DNA of 64,000 nucleotides from Psettodes erumei. Taxonomy: Eukaryota; Chordata; Actinopteri; Pleuronectiformes; Psettodidae. This document shows positions 1-14,200 of the stretch, piece by piece. Position 1 is the first letter of the stretch. Each line of letters starts with the position of its first letter. Where the stretch lies: NCBI GenBank assembly GCA_016785225.1, contig JAFBJZ010000880.1, positions 62,001-126,000 on the forward strand, written 5' to 3'. A program made the translations under genes and the position numbers. Below the pieces are notes generated by a model that saw nothing but the letters and a program-made list of their open reading frames with translations, was not told the origin of the DNA and made no database searches.

Positions 1-2440
1 GCTGCTTTATACCCTTCGATGGTACTAGTCCTAAACCAGTGACATTACCGAATGAGTCGCTCCTTGGCCTGGCTCTGGGCAGTAAAGCGGACCCACGAGT
101 CCATCCTGGTTCCTCGGTAGGTTCACTGTATGATCACCAGATGACGTCAAAACGAGCGTCGCGAGGCTTCGTTTTAATCCTACAAGCTGTCCGCCATTCC
201 TCTTCCGTCCACTGACGCGGTACAAACGCCACTTGAGACGTCATCTGCGCCACCTGCTGCACAGGAGATGCAACATCTTCGTCCTCTGCGTCGCTCTTCT
301 TCCCAAGTGAAAAAAGTGTACTTGTGTTTTACTGTTACTGTCCACCCCCTGGTGTTTCATCAACACTTCATAGCATGTCTAAGAATGCAACATGCACCGT
401 AGTATAATATGTCATAAAACAGGGTAAAATCTCACTAGTGAAATCATTGTGTAATCTGTTGTACAAATGCAAAAATACGTCAAAGTTTCATGGTGTCATC
501 CTTTTTTTCTCTTCTCGTTTCATCTTGTTTTTTTGACTCCTCACCGCACCATGTTTTTTTTTCCAAGACGTTTTCATGGTTTTACATGTTATTTTTTATG
601 ACGTTTTTGATCGTTTGTCATGATGTTTTCGAGACCCTACCATTGTATTTTTTTTATTTATTTTTACATTATAATATTGTATAGCATTAAAACATCATAA
701 TGAATTTAAAACCTTCATGTGCTGTGCGCAGGAAAAGCATTTTTTTTGTGTATATATAACAATCAACTACATCGAGTCGTCTAAATTCATTCATGGGCAC
801 ATTTTTAAACGTCTATAGTCATTCACATAGATAGCTTTGTAGTTACACTGCAGGCAAAGTGTTGGGCCAAAATTAACAGCCTGTCTCTTTCCTTTCTTTT
901 CTGTCTATAACTCCTGATGACAGGCATATTTTTATAACAGCTTTCAGCCTAATAAACTTGTGTTCATAATATGGTAACTAAGTTTTTCAAAATCCTTTTA
1001 AATAATGTGTATAAAATTTTATTTTTCTCACTAATGATCTTAACAACTTGTCTTTATACGTAAGGTGTTAATTATGGAGTTAATTGTATTTGCTGTATTT
1101 AATTTCATTAGAAGTTGACATAACTCAAAAACAGTGAAGAAAACCGATGGTTTATGTTTTTTGTTGCACCAAAGCATTTTGTGTGTGTATGGATTCAAAT
1201 ACCTGGAACTGTATGTCTATGACTTATTTTCATTATAACTATGAGGTAAGTTTGTCATACTGACACAAAGTGTATGAGTTATTGAGTGTGAGGGTGGGAA
1301 TTTAGGTGTGTGGATTTTTACTTGTACAAATATACAATCCCCAACAAAAAAAATCTGAAATAATGTGACTGATAATCTATAGTTATTCTTATATGCTATT
1401 CATATTTAATTACATAAAGGTGCATTTACATACATATATGTCAATCTTGAATATAAAATAAAATCTTGAGACAAAAAAAGGATTCTCAAAATTGTGTGTC
1501 TTTGTGTGTGTGTGATTGCTTTCCTCAGTTCATACAGACAATCAAGCACATCCAGGCTGTTTGACAGTATTCATTCAAGTCTGTATGAATAGAACAGTGT
1601 TATTTGTTGATTTAACTTTAATATCCATTCAACATTACAAGGGCAGCACATCTTTACAATAAAATAACTATAAAATAAAACTAACAATATTCTAATGTAG
1701 CCAAATTCAGTTCTTTACTACACATTTACAATATCATTTAACAGAATAAAGCTGTTCAGTGCTTTATGAATGGAGTGATGTGTGTATTGTTCTGTCTGTC
1801 TTCTATTAAGAACAGACTGGAATGATAAATGCATTTTCAATGGTTTTTGTATGGGATGAAATCAGATTTTATCCAGAAATGTTTCACATTTGTCCTGCTA
1901 ATTCATATGGCAATACAGAAAAATGAATTGGATGGTGGAATATTTAACCGAAAACCTGTTTTGAAGACTGGTTATATTTCTGTTATTTTCAAAGTGTAAA
2001 ACAGGATTTGTCTTTTTATCAACAAAGCCTGACTGACTACTTACTACTTTTTGCAACATGTCCAATGAAAGCCCAGTCTATGAAGTCTGTGATCACATGA
2101 AACAGCAACTACGATCAAACAATTCTGAAGGCCAGTAAGCTTGAGCATGAAAGTCGAGTCGTGACTTTGTCAATAGCATTATGACGGTTACTCCTGATTA
2201 TTACTACCTTTTATTTGTGTCTGCCTGAGCAAACTCCATCCACAAAAGCAGACCATAAGATGTTGCTGAAAGCCCAAAAAAACTAGTTAGGAAACCTTGA
2301 GTTGAAATCCCTCAGTCAAACGTTTTTCAGAGCATTTTGAGATGTGGTCTGAGCACATGTGATTCTTGAGGTTTTGGGGGGTAGTCCCATGCAAAAAAGA
2401 GAGACATGCAGCACATTCACACCGGACAGGGGGTCTGTGT
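1..2440. other. AT-rich intergenic stretch, no gene recognised
   Basis: No exon with recognisable protein homology is visible on either strand. The first 300 bases are more GC-rich and hold a 64-codon minus-strand frame (31-225) that I do not recognise. The rest is AT-rich with T-runs. A plus-strand AATAAA near 1455-1465 could end a 3' UTR of a gene lying to the left, but nothing proves it. Confidence 0.5.
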
Positions 2441-3165
2441 GAAATGCTTTTATTACAACAGGCTTTATTACTGATACATACAGTAGCTGACTGCTCTCAT
2501 ACTGTCAAAACAGATATGGTTTTCACAGTGGCAAACATCAGACCACAGGTTTGAGATGGGCAGCTAAATTAAATGTTCTGAACATGGCTCTGAAAAACCT
2601 ATGACGTTGCAAATTGCTTACTGCTTTCCAAGCTATTTCCTGGAAAGAACTCATCATGGAAGAGAAAGAAACAACAACAAAAGTTGGTGCACTTCCAATT
2701 AATTCATTCCAAGTATTGCTATTGTTAAGAGGCCTGTCAGTGCACAGCACCTTAGCTGAACATGCAAAAATTGGAAGCAAACGATCTAACCTCTATGGAG
2801 AATGAAGTGTCCAAAAAAATCAGTGAAAAAAGGATATGTATCTGAGTTTAAATAATGCCATTCTTATTCCCCTTTGATTAGTACAAAATAAGAAGCCTTC
2901 TTAACAGGAAACATTACTGGAAATGATCAGGAAGTGAGGGACTACCAAAAAAAACCCTCCTCAGGGAGATATTAGAAGGCCCTGAGACAGCAGCAGGATG
3001 CTCGCAGGTACTCCACTACTTTAAACAGCTGAAGAACAGCAGTGTTGTCATGAAGCTGCCTCTTAGTGTTAGTCGTCCAAATCAACAGCGAAGCCCAAGC
3101 AGGCACGACTGAAAAGCATTTCTGGAAACATCATGTAGAAACATCTGGATAATCAAATGATGAAA

Positions 3166-3197
<32 letters not shown>

Positions 3198-5228
3198 TTT
3201 GCTCCTTGTTTGAAAAAACCTACTTGAACACTTCCCTGAATAGGGGCAGATGAGAACAGATAAATATGACTATATCTACTGGTGTTATCCATGCTAAGAT
3301 TAAGATTACTCATTCATATTTTACACTCACAAGAACCATACTACTCAGGTAAGATGAGTGCTATCTCTATGAAGCAGCTGAAGGAGCTCCACTGATACCT
3401 GAGGGAACCACAGATTATCAGTGAAAGATTCCAACTGCTGAAAACCAAATCACAATGTGCAACATCAATCTTCATGTGTAGAGAGACAAACACGTCTGTC
3501 TTACAATCCAGTGTTGGTGCATCTACTATTGACAACAAAAGGCACAAATCACAAATATGCATATGTTAATGGCTGATCTTTGTAAAGCAGCTGAAGCAGA
3601 TGAGAAGTGGTTCTTAGTTTCCTGACAGAGTCAAATGACATATCCCACCAGACCAATCCTTTCTTCACCTTTGGATTCACATCAGCAAACTATATTCCCA
3701 GCAAAGCACAGTTTGGACTGGCCTAAAGATGCCTTTTATTCAGCCAAGTCTCTGTGAGACCGAGTTTCATCTTCAAGTCTTAGTCAGACTCAAACCCACA
3801 CTTGTTTGACGGTTCAGTAAGTGCACATGAAATAAGAAATAGAGGTGAACTTTTCATTTGATCAAATTGATTCCATTTTGGCTTTACATTTTTACTTTAA
3901 TGTAATCGAACTGAATCTAGAATTTAGAAGAGCAAACTCTTTGCTTGGAACTTCTAGCACCATGTAGGAGGACTCCTCACATTAGCATAAGACACTTTGT
4001 GAATTCAGCTGCTATTCACTATTTTCTGATCACAAAGCCATCGACAAATTTGACATGAATCCAGGTTAATGGCAGCTGTGCTGTGTGATTCATTAAATTA
4101 AAGATAACAGCCCATTGGTTTCAGGCCCGCTCTGCTCTTATGGCCAAACACACAGAGCTCCCAGCTGACGAGCCACACTTGAAATAAAGTGTCAAGTCAG
4201 AGCAGAGAACAGAGAGGCGTCGATGTCGCGTGCACAGGCTGCAGTCTGACAAGAAGCCTCTTTACTGTACCACATCAGTACACACGACAGACTGATGAAC
4301 AACGTTTGTGCTGTTTAGGCAGAAAAATCAACTGGGTCTTTGCACTGTAGTAATGAGGTATTCTGGCTTTGGTGATTTCCACCAACCATTTGGTTACATA
4401 TAGGGTAGTACTGTTTACAAAGAACAACAACACTACTTTAAAGCTCTATGTTTTTGGCTCTTTAGACTTTTGGTACAAAAATAAAATAGTTTGAGCTGAG
4501 TGTGATAAGAGGGCTAACAGTTTGAGCTGAGACCAACATACAGTGAAGAGCACAGTACAAGCACAGAGATGACCTCACACTGGCTTCCATAATCCAGCCT
4601 TCTATATCACTCCTGTTGTTGGTAAGATGTTTGGATTCACTCTGAATCATTTCTTTTCCAGAGGTATGCAGTTGTCTGTCTGGAGTGTTGTCGACTCATT
4701 GATAACACAATCTGTACATGTCTGTGTGCATTCTATGGGTGAATGTGCAGAACACACCGAAAAAGAGAAGAAATCCAAAATGCATATACGGACACTGGAT
4801 TTCTGAAACACATCCCTGGATTTCTACAGTGCATACAAACGTCCTTAGGACAGAGACAAATAGGTCAAAACACAAACTCTAAATTTAGACCGTCAGAGAT
4901 CCAACTCCCTTGGATTTTCCTTTAGATTGTACAGTAAACATTGGGGAAATCCCAAAGACATCACCACTTAAATGTCTGAGTGGCTACAGACCTTTTGGTT
5001 TCAGTGTGTGTTCATGACTGAGAGACAGCATGAGCCATATGGGCATTGATTGTTACAAGCAAAATGTGTGTGTGTTGTCGGTCATTTCTCTTCTCTGTGT
5101 GTCTCTGATTGATTTACTTTGTGTATCAATTAGATGGCATATTTGGCCTGAAGCAAAAATATCCAAACCCGTGTCTGTGTGCGCACATTCAAAGGATCCA
5201 CATTAGAATTTGAACTTGGTCTTGGTCT
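2440..5228 (-). other. smad4: smad4 3' UTR with paired poly(A) signals (inferred)
   Basis: Downstream of the smad4 stop codon (TGA, complement of 5229-5231) no further exon is seen. Two minus-strand AATAAA hexamers lie 15 bases apart, as plus-strand TTTATT at 2449-2454 and 2464-2469, a typical polyadenylation arrangement that would give a 3' UTR of about 2.8 kb. A (GAT)n microsatellite lies inside at about 3166-3195. The end point is inferred from the hexamers only; a shorter 3' UTR is possible. Confidence 0.5.
3166..3195. repeat. (GAT)n microsatellite
   Basis: About ten uninterrupted trinucleotide units, inside the inferred smad4 3' UTR. Confidence 0.9.
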
Positions 5229-8200
5229 TCAGTTAGCAGGCCCCGGGTCTGCCAAAGGCATGGTGTGCAGCACCTCATCCAGAAGCTGCAGAGCTCGGTG
5301 CAGGTGGACCTCCACCCAGCAGGGGGTGTGTTTGATGCTCTGCCGTGGGTAGTCGGGCCCCCAGCCCTTCACAAAGCTGAGTCGCAGGATGCACAGTCGC
5401 CTGAGGTCATCCACGCCAATCCCCGCTGCTGCAGACAGACCTGAAACCACACGAGACAACACTGTCAATGACTACGGTTACACACACTGTTGAGAGGAGC
5501 TGTGGTTGTAGCTCGACTATGAGATTTAGCTGGACCACTAATGGAAGTATGTCCGGTTGACATCACAGAGCAAACATTCCACAAACAAGTTAGCTAGCAG
5601 CAAACTGGCAGCATGCAGGACTTTACAGTGCTGTACACTGTACTTTGTATTCAAATGAGATTTGTGCTACCTCTCACACTTTTATCTGAGGGCAGGCGAC
5701 ACCATTAGCCCACTGCTGTTAGCCTGTTGTTACCGGCCTCTTCTTCTGTTACACATTTTGTTCTAAGTCCGGGTTCAGAACTGGGTCTGATTTCCAACCA
5801 CATTGTCTGGGTGTGTTAGCTCCACTATGAGAAGTTGGATTTCAGCCGGACTGAGGTGTTTACATGCTTTTTAAAAGTCAATAGATGGACTAATAAAGTG
5901 TCATGTAAACGTACTTTTTACTCCAAACATGTCAGACCCTTTAGCAGGTGTGGAACAGCACAAACATTTCCCATCTGATGATGCTGTGCTCCATGTTTTT
6001 TTAAATTTTATGATGTTATATGAAATTTTTCTTGTATTACGAAAAGCTATGTCTGTCTGTTACAGCATTATCTTTGACCGAGGATCAGCTGAATCATTTA
6101 GGAGAATTAACAGTAAATAAAAATAGCAGCAACAAACTCTGCCCGACACCCTGTGGTATAGTGAATCAAACTGTAATGGACTACATGTCGCCATTTTCTG
6201 ATGTTAATCACTGAGGTCGACCCCTGTGTACTGAGGGCTGTATATGGAGGAGAGTGACTTCTCAACAGCACTTACTAACTGCAGGCGCGATGCCTCCGAC
6301 GCTGCCTGGGCCGGGGATGTTTCCTGCCACAGCAGCCGCCTGCGCAGCAGCCGCAGCCTGAGCCGTCGCTGCCTGCTGCTGCATCTGTCTGTGGCACTGT
6401 CGCAGGTCAAACACCTGACCAACACACAAGCAGTGTGCGTTTCAACAGCTGCAAAGGCATTCTGGAAAGCAGGCTTGACAACACTTAATACAGTCCATTC
6501 AGCCTCCTGTTGGCAGCTAATAATGGCTCATTTCAAAGCAAATGTGTTAAGGGTACCTGTCAGAGGATGGGGGACATTAAGCAGCAAGTTAACAGTAAGT
6601 CATTGAGGTTCATGTGTTGAGTGTGAGGATCTGAGTGAACAACACAGGGGTGGCTAGACAACTGGGTCAGATCATCTCTGAAACACCACGGGCCTCATTT
6701 ATAAACGTTGTGTATGCACTTCCCAGACAAAAGTTGGGATACAGAAAACAGTGTTGACGGGAAGAGGCACGCACCTGTATGAGATGCTTCTCCCACTTAG
6801 TTTTACTCCTTATTACACATCACTCATCGATCCACTTTGTCATAAGCATTGAAACTAACAGAGCTATTGGTGCTGCTGCTTTCAGTTGTGGATGAGTAGA
6901 TGCAGAGGTGTGCCTCACATCTGCAGGGCAGCACTGGTGACCGTCTTCTACAGAAAGTACCTGAGATTTGTTGCTGGATTTATAGTTGAGTGCTCTTCTG
7001 AAAATAATAATAATAATAATAATAAAAAATGTTCTGAAAAAATGTGATCGGATGGAAACACTGCCTCTACAGGTAATACAAAGTGTTTGTGGTAATTCAT
7101 TCTGAAAGAGCAACAGCCAGTGGGGAAACTCCGGTCACTCAAGTGGCTGACCAACGAGGTAACGTCATGAACATCCATCATGAACTCTGTCACTTTGAGG
7201 GATGTGGAGCTGCTGTGTGTGCTGGACTCAGACCTTGATGTAGGCCCCAGGGTAGATCTTGTGCACGGCGTCACCTGGCGCTCGGCCTGCCTCTCTGTCG
7301 AGGTAGTAGCTCTGTACGAACACGGCGTGGTCGCTCATGCAGCGCATCCACACATCGCCCTCACCGCGACACTCCAGCTGCACGCCTTTACCTATGTGTA
7401 ACCTGGAACGCACAGAAAACACAGGCGTAATTATGTATACGGTAATAATGTACAGCCTGTGGAGGGGACAGGTGAAAAAGGGTGTTGCTATCATTCCACC
7501 ACTGGGGGACGACAAAACAGCAACTTCACCTTCAGATTCTTTACATTCCAAACAATTATTAAGAATTTTGTCATTAGTTCTACTGGAGCAGCGGGAAGTT
7601 TTTCTTAATTGTGTCTGAGCCTTGAACATGATCCCTGCAGAGCTGGGTTTATCCAGCTGAAGAGCCTCGTGCTGTTGCTGTCCAGACCTGCAGCCTAATC
7701 TCAACCAATCACAACCTGTTCGCCTGCCTGGTCTAATGATATGGTCTATTATACATGTTTGACAGTGCATATGGTGTTCCTCTCTTCATGGGCAGAGTTT
7801 ACCTCCACACATACAGTACCTGTGTGAATTATGATCAATAATTCAACTCTGGTCTCATCACAACACATCATCTTGTTCCAAAATTCATTTAGGTTGTTGA
7901 CATGTTTTTTTAGCATATTCCAGTCATGCTGCCTTGTGTCAAGAAGTGATCAATGGCTTCCTACTACTGTTCTCCCAAACAGTCCAGACCACTCCTGACT
8001 GTGGAGATGTGGACTTTTATTTGCCTCTGGGGACTTTTTCAGGTCCCCTACTGATTATTTTCGATTCTTAGGCAGCTCACAAGCCAGGTAGTCTTTGTGT
8101 TCCATTTCTCCTGGTGCTGGTATCTTTAAACACCCCAGCGACCAGGCACTGGAAACTAATTCCTGGTCACTGGGGTTAGAACGCACTTTAGGTAAGATGG

Positions 8201-11200
8201 CTAACAGTGATTGAGTCAGACAAAGCAGATGTAGTAATGGATCCAGAAGTAAATGTATTATGTATATAAATAAGGTGTTCTTCTTCACAATATATGGGTT
8301 TCACATAAAAATGACATTCAATCCATTAAAGATCCAGAGCGGAGGAGTATTTGTCTTTATTGACCCACCTGGCTCTCTCACTGGCGTCTGTGCGGTGGAC
8401 GTTACTCAGCTGGCCGAGGCAGAAGCGGTCGCCTCCTGACGGGTCAACGTAACCATCCACAGTCACCAAAGGGCAGCTGGAGGGCACCTTGAACATCTCA
8501 CCTACCTGAACATCCATTTCAAAGTAGGAGATAGAGCACCAAAACTCTGGTCCTGCAGGAGAAGAGAGACCCAACGAAGTGTGTGAATGACGAGCAGTCC
8601 AACTGTTCTTCGGGTGCAGATGTGGTCAGTGTTTCCTTCTTTTTCATTGTGTTTGTGGCTACAGTGTTAACTGCTGTCCTTTTTGCACTGTCTGCTGTTG
8701 TATCTGGGGATCCCAGGCACAGGCATGGGCCTCACTGTTTACACCAGGGATCAGCTGCACTAGCGCTCTCTGGCACTGCAGTGCAAGTGCAATCCCACGA
8801 GAGCTCTGATGTTCCCTGCGAGCTGAGGAGGAGGAGGGCCATGCTGCATCATTCATAATGTGGGGGTACTCCTCCATCACAAATAATCAACAACACGAAA
8901 CACAAAAGAATCAAAAGGAAGATGTGTTAGCAGTGCAACCTTCAATTATTAGTGGGAAATCTGCCCACACCACATCTACACAACAGCACCAGTCGCAAAC
9001 TACCGCATGTGTAAACAACATGTCAGCTGACACTAGTGTCTCTGAGCTCTATCAAAAATGTTGTAATGTAGAAAAGTCAGCAATATGTTTGTATGAATTA
9101 TAAATTGTTGTGGAAGAATACAGTAGATAGTTTCCAAACAGTAAATTACAATTAATGAATAGATATTAAACCTTACAAACACCAATGTCAATGCAGACAA
9201 CCAGGATGTACAATAAATATTAATGACATATACAGTGTTCCTGTTCATACCTGGTATTAATATAAATCCTGAGTGACTTGATGACTTAGTGACAAGTGGT
9301 AAAACACCCAAGACTGAGGACAAATTGAGATCTGATCACTTAGACCACATGTGGCAAAGGTCAGAGCACCAGAATGTATAAATACACATTTCTTCTTTGT
9401 CTGATCTATCAAGCTTATTGAATTTCTGGTTAACAATATCCCAACAAATATTACAAATACTGTGCACTAAAATCAATGTGTTTACAAAGAGTATAATCTT
9501 TGAAGAAGTCTAAAGTGCCTATTGTTGTGATCCGTGTTCTTCCGGTGTCTGTCTTGTTAGTGTTTTCCCTGTCTGCATTTTCACATGTTTCGGGTGGTTC
9601 CTGGTGTTGCTCTCCCCTGGCCTCTGTCCCTGCTTCACCTTTCCCTGTGAGTTGGGGCTCCCTCGGATGTTCGCCCTTATGGTTGATCATTTGTCTTGTT
9701 TGCTCGTCACCTCCCTCATGTTTATTTTTACCCCCGCTTTTCAGTTGCCTGTTGTCAGAACGTGACCAGTTCATTCTGGGCCGAGAGTCCTGTACGCCAG
9801 TGTGTTTTCTGAGACGCCCTTTGCCTGACCACCATTTCTTGCCTGAGCCCTTTTTGGATTTGTTTGTGATTCCCCCGGTTTTGACCTTGCCCGTCTGACT
9901 ACAATTCTGTTTTTTTGATTCTGATTAAGGACTACAACTCTGCTTTTGGATCACAGACTGTGGATTTGTCGCTGAATAATGGTTTTTGCTGCTAACCACA
10001 CTGTCCTTCAATTGGTTCCTCTACTGACCATTACACCTATGTCAGGAGACTGTATATACTTCTGTCTGAATATGATCTACTTTGGCCTGTGGCTCAATTC
10101 ATTTTTAAAATTCATATCTTAATGGATCAACTTCATCTTCATGTTATATTAGTTCACATTGCAATCATGTTTGTTTTTGTTTCTTATTTTCAACTTAATC
10201 TTATTTTTTTGTTGTTACTTCCTGAATAATTACAGGTTAAATGTACGTACTGAAAACTTATTTTCTTAGGAGGTGTGATTCTGTGTTAGACTGGAATATT
10301 TATTTGAAGAGTACATCAGCATTAGTTAAGTCACTGTACATATTGTCTGATGCTTTTTCTTGTTCTAACCTCTGACAGAGTGGGCACAGGAAGTGCATTG
10401 CAGCCTCCTGCTGGTTAAAAAGCAGCACTGCAGCATTTGGTCTTTGCAAACAGCAATTATGTAATTGTGGCTGATCAGTGTACAATGGGGAAGTGAGATC
10501 TGATGCATTCTAATGCCAGATGTGATGTCCATAGAGCTCAGCACTTGTGATCAGATCACGATGTTAATTACATTTCTGAACTCCATCATTCTTCTCAATA
10601 GCAAGGAAAACGCAAAGCCACATCCAGAAACACTGCATGGAATCAGTAGCAATAGTATCAGTAACAAACAGTACAATTGTGACAGTATAGCAGTATCTAA
10701 CCTGGATGATTGGACACAGAGGGAGGGAAAGAGGTTGAGCCATGATGCTGAGACCCTGAAAAAGCAGAGAGATGTGGAAATTAGTCTGAAGCAGAAAAGA
10801 AAACAAAGCAATATTTGAAAATTAATTTGTTCCACTCAATCTAACTTGTAGATGGTGCATGCATGTTTTCTAATTCTAGCAAAGGCTTTATGATTTATGA
10901 ATACAATTTCCCATCTTTACATTCAGCACCTTGATCCACAACTTTACCACAGGACAGTGTAGTTATTCAGCATAAGTAAATGCAAGCCCACTCATGTAGA
11001 CAAGATGACTTTGGTGAGTCCTCGCAGTTCATGGTCTTCCAGCCTAACTGACAAGTGCTTAAAAATCAATGCAGGTAGGAGGAGTCACTCTGACACTCTG
11101 CTCTACCTGCTGGACCACAGCTGCCCCGTAAGAAGGCACGTAATTAAGACGCTGTCCCTTACATCTGGTGAGTTAAGAAGGGGCACCGTGTGTACAGTGC

Positions 11201-14200
11201 ATAGATGCAGAGCTCATGCTCAGTCTTTTATCAGTCATCTTTACATGCATCCAAATTAAATGCTCTGTTTGGTCATGTTACCACACCAATCACCAGTCAT
11301 TACACCGGGGAAGTCAGCTTTGGAACAGTGAACACAGAATGACAGTGAACACACTGTGAATCCTTACAGTGGTGATTTGGATGATGGAGGGGGGGTTGCT
11401 GGTGACCGCGCCCGTTCTGCTGGGGTCCTATGGGAGTGTAGGAGGCTGTGCTGCTGCCTGTCCAAACTGCTGGATTACAGGGATGTAGAAAGTGATCAGG
11501 GTTCATCGACGTACATCACAGCTCTTTACAATGGTTCTTACTCACTCAGTATGTGACTGAGCAACATCTTACAGAGTGTGAACTCACTATGGAAGGCAGC
11601 TTGGCTCTGAGAGTGTTTATTGCTAATGTATCCATTCTGTCCATGCGGGTGAGGAGGAGGTAGGGAGGGCTGCTGTGAATGGGAGGGTTGTGAGGGTTGC
11701 TGGGCAGCCTGTTGCTGAGGTAGGGGCTGGGTTGGAGTCAGAGGTCGTGGCGCCGGGGTCCTGACTTGAGCCTGTGGAGATGAGGTTTGGAGCTGGCCCT
11801 CGCTGTGAGCGCCCTGGAGCGGCAGCATGGAGCCGGAGCCGGACACTGGAAGAACAGCATCAGGCCAGACTTTAACTCCATGATGTGTTTGAGAGCAGTT
11901 TACAGCTCATTCATTTCCTCTGTCAGTCTCTCAGACTGGATCACCACATTACTGATCTGCAACCAGATTAAAGAGTTAATTACCCATTCAGTAATGAAAA
12001 AATGAGCTGACCTTTGGGTGAGACAGGCAGGTTAGTGTATCTGCTGACAGGTGGGGGTCCATGGGGCTCAGACGACAGCTGTGGGGGAGGCAAGGGCTGG
12101 CCATAATGGTCCGGAGGAGGCAGCTTCAGGGCTGCTTGGTGGTCAGACAGGGGCATGCCAGGTGGGAGGTCCATCTGTATGCAATCATGGATGTACTCCT
12201 CTTTGATGAGGCCGACTGGTGGTGCTGCAGGGGGGTCAGGGCACAAAGGTTTGCAACACTCACCTGGGTGTTGTTCAGTGAAAACTGCACAAACAAATCT
12301 CATGGAAGGATAAATAGATCACTGGGGGTATTCCACCTAAAGGCAAGATTTATTAACAGTGACATTATTTTGTGAGCCAGAGATTGTCCAGAAATAAGTC
12401 AGGTTACAAGAGGATTTCAGTACAGACAGCTTCTGATCATCAATGGACGGGCATTAACATGACCACAGTCATTTGAAAGGGTATCACTGGGTATTTACAG
12501 TAAAGTCAGGAGTTGAAGACAGGGTCTAAAGTTCATGAAAAAGTTCATGACATAAAAAATCATTTCCTACGTTGTGATGAGACGTCATAGTGTGTCATCA
12601 TATGTGTTATTTCTCAGTCTCAACCTAGATAGTGTTTCTGGGTCAGTTCAGTCAGAACTGAAACTACAAAATGAATTCTAAATCCCATTACTAATGCTTC
12701 ACATACTGTACAGGTCAGCAACATTAATAAATCCAGTTACAAGTTTGAATGTACTCTAGACCCTTGCTCAATCTTTTACTTCATTATCAACTGAATGGCT
12801 CAACTTTCTCAACTTATATATTCCTTTCATTTTATAATATAATTTTAGTGTTACAGTCCTGTTTGCTTGGTTTTCATTTTCAGCAATATTTTAATAGTCT
12901 TCTGTTATTTCCTCAGAGTAGTTGATGGATAAATGTAGCTGCTATGAAAAAATCCTTTGTAAGAGGCATAGTCTGATCTGTAGTCTACAGCACTTCTTGC
13001 CTGTTGTCAGAATCCTCTTTGCTGTGTGACATGCACTCTGAAAATGGCCCAGAGATTTGGACCATGTAATCACATCGTAGAAATATGTTTTTTATACCTT
13101 TTTCTGTGGGCTTCTCTTTGAGGGGAAACCAATCATAATGGTCCTAACCTTAGCACCACCCGAGTCGATTATGATTGGTGAAAAGAACAAGCCATTATAG
13201 CAAAATGATAATGGAAGCAGCCAGCATTTACATCACAGCTCTTTACAATGGTTCTTACTCACTCAGTATGTGACTGAGCAACATCTTACAGAGTGTGAAC
13301 TCACTATGGAAGGCAGCTTGGCTCTGAGAGTGTTTATTGCTAATGTATCCACACTAGAGTCCAAAGTGATATGGAGATAGTGATCCAGCAACAGCACACC
13401 CTGACTTCAGTCACACAAATCTAAAGACTGCTTGCATGTTAAGTTTGATCATTCGATTCACAGTTTATAGTTTGAGTGTCTGTCTGAACAACATGTTGTG
13501 TTCCTGTGGACATTTGTGTGGACATGACAACAGACCTCAACCTGAACCTGAAAGAGGTCATGATGTGGTGTTGTAGAACAGAACTCACCTGTGTTCTGAA
13601 GGCTGAGACCAACTGTCAGAGAGGACAGAGAGGACATGAAGTGAAAACGTGACCGGAGACATCGTACAGAAACTGAATCGGATAAGAACTGAAATTGTGT
13701 AACCTGTGAAACCCCAAAGTTGTTGAAGTATGACCCTGACCTACCGATGCCTGGAGACACCACCCTCTCGTAATGGTAGGGGTTGACGCACACGTTGTCG
13801 TACTTCAGGTCGAAGGCGTACTGGCAGAACTTGACATGCTTAAGTTCATTCTTGTGGAGATCGGGCCAGCGCCACAGCCGTGCGTAAATCACGTGCGGAA
13901 AGCCTTTCCTCCCTGCCACCTGAGGAGAGAGTGCAGCGTCATTCCAGCAGCTCCTGGAAAAGATGGTGTTACAGGCTTGTTAAAGCATCATCGAGTAACA
14001 AAACCCCAGCCAGCACAGACTGACTGTTCGTGATGCCTACACAGGCCTATGGTACTGTAACAGTTCATGAAATGATGTACCTGCACAGTGTGTGTGAGGG
14101 GGATGCAGGTTTATCATTTCCTAAATGACAGGTCTGGCCCTCCTCAGAGCTCCATCTGTGGGAGCACCCCACGAGTCTTGCTGTTTTGGAGAAGCTCTGA

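Noticed and set aside
7228..7770. 180-codon minus-strand frame as one protein
   Set aside because: Only the last 57 codons are a smad4 exon; the rest is intron read through the acceptor.
13220..13360. Extra smad4 exon
   Set aside because: The 123-bp copy lacks a splice acceptor and the first part of the exon, so it is a duplication fragment.
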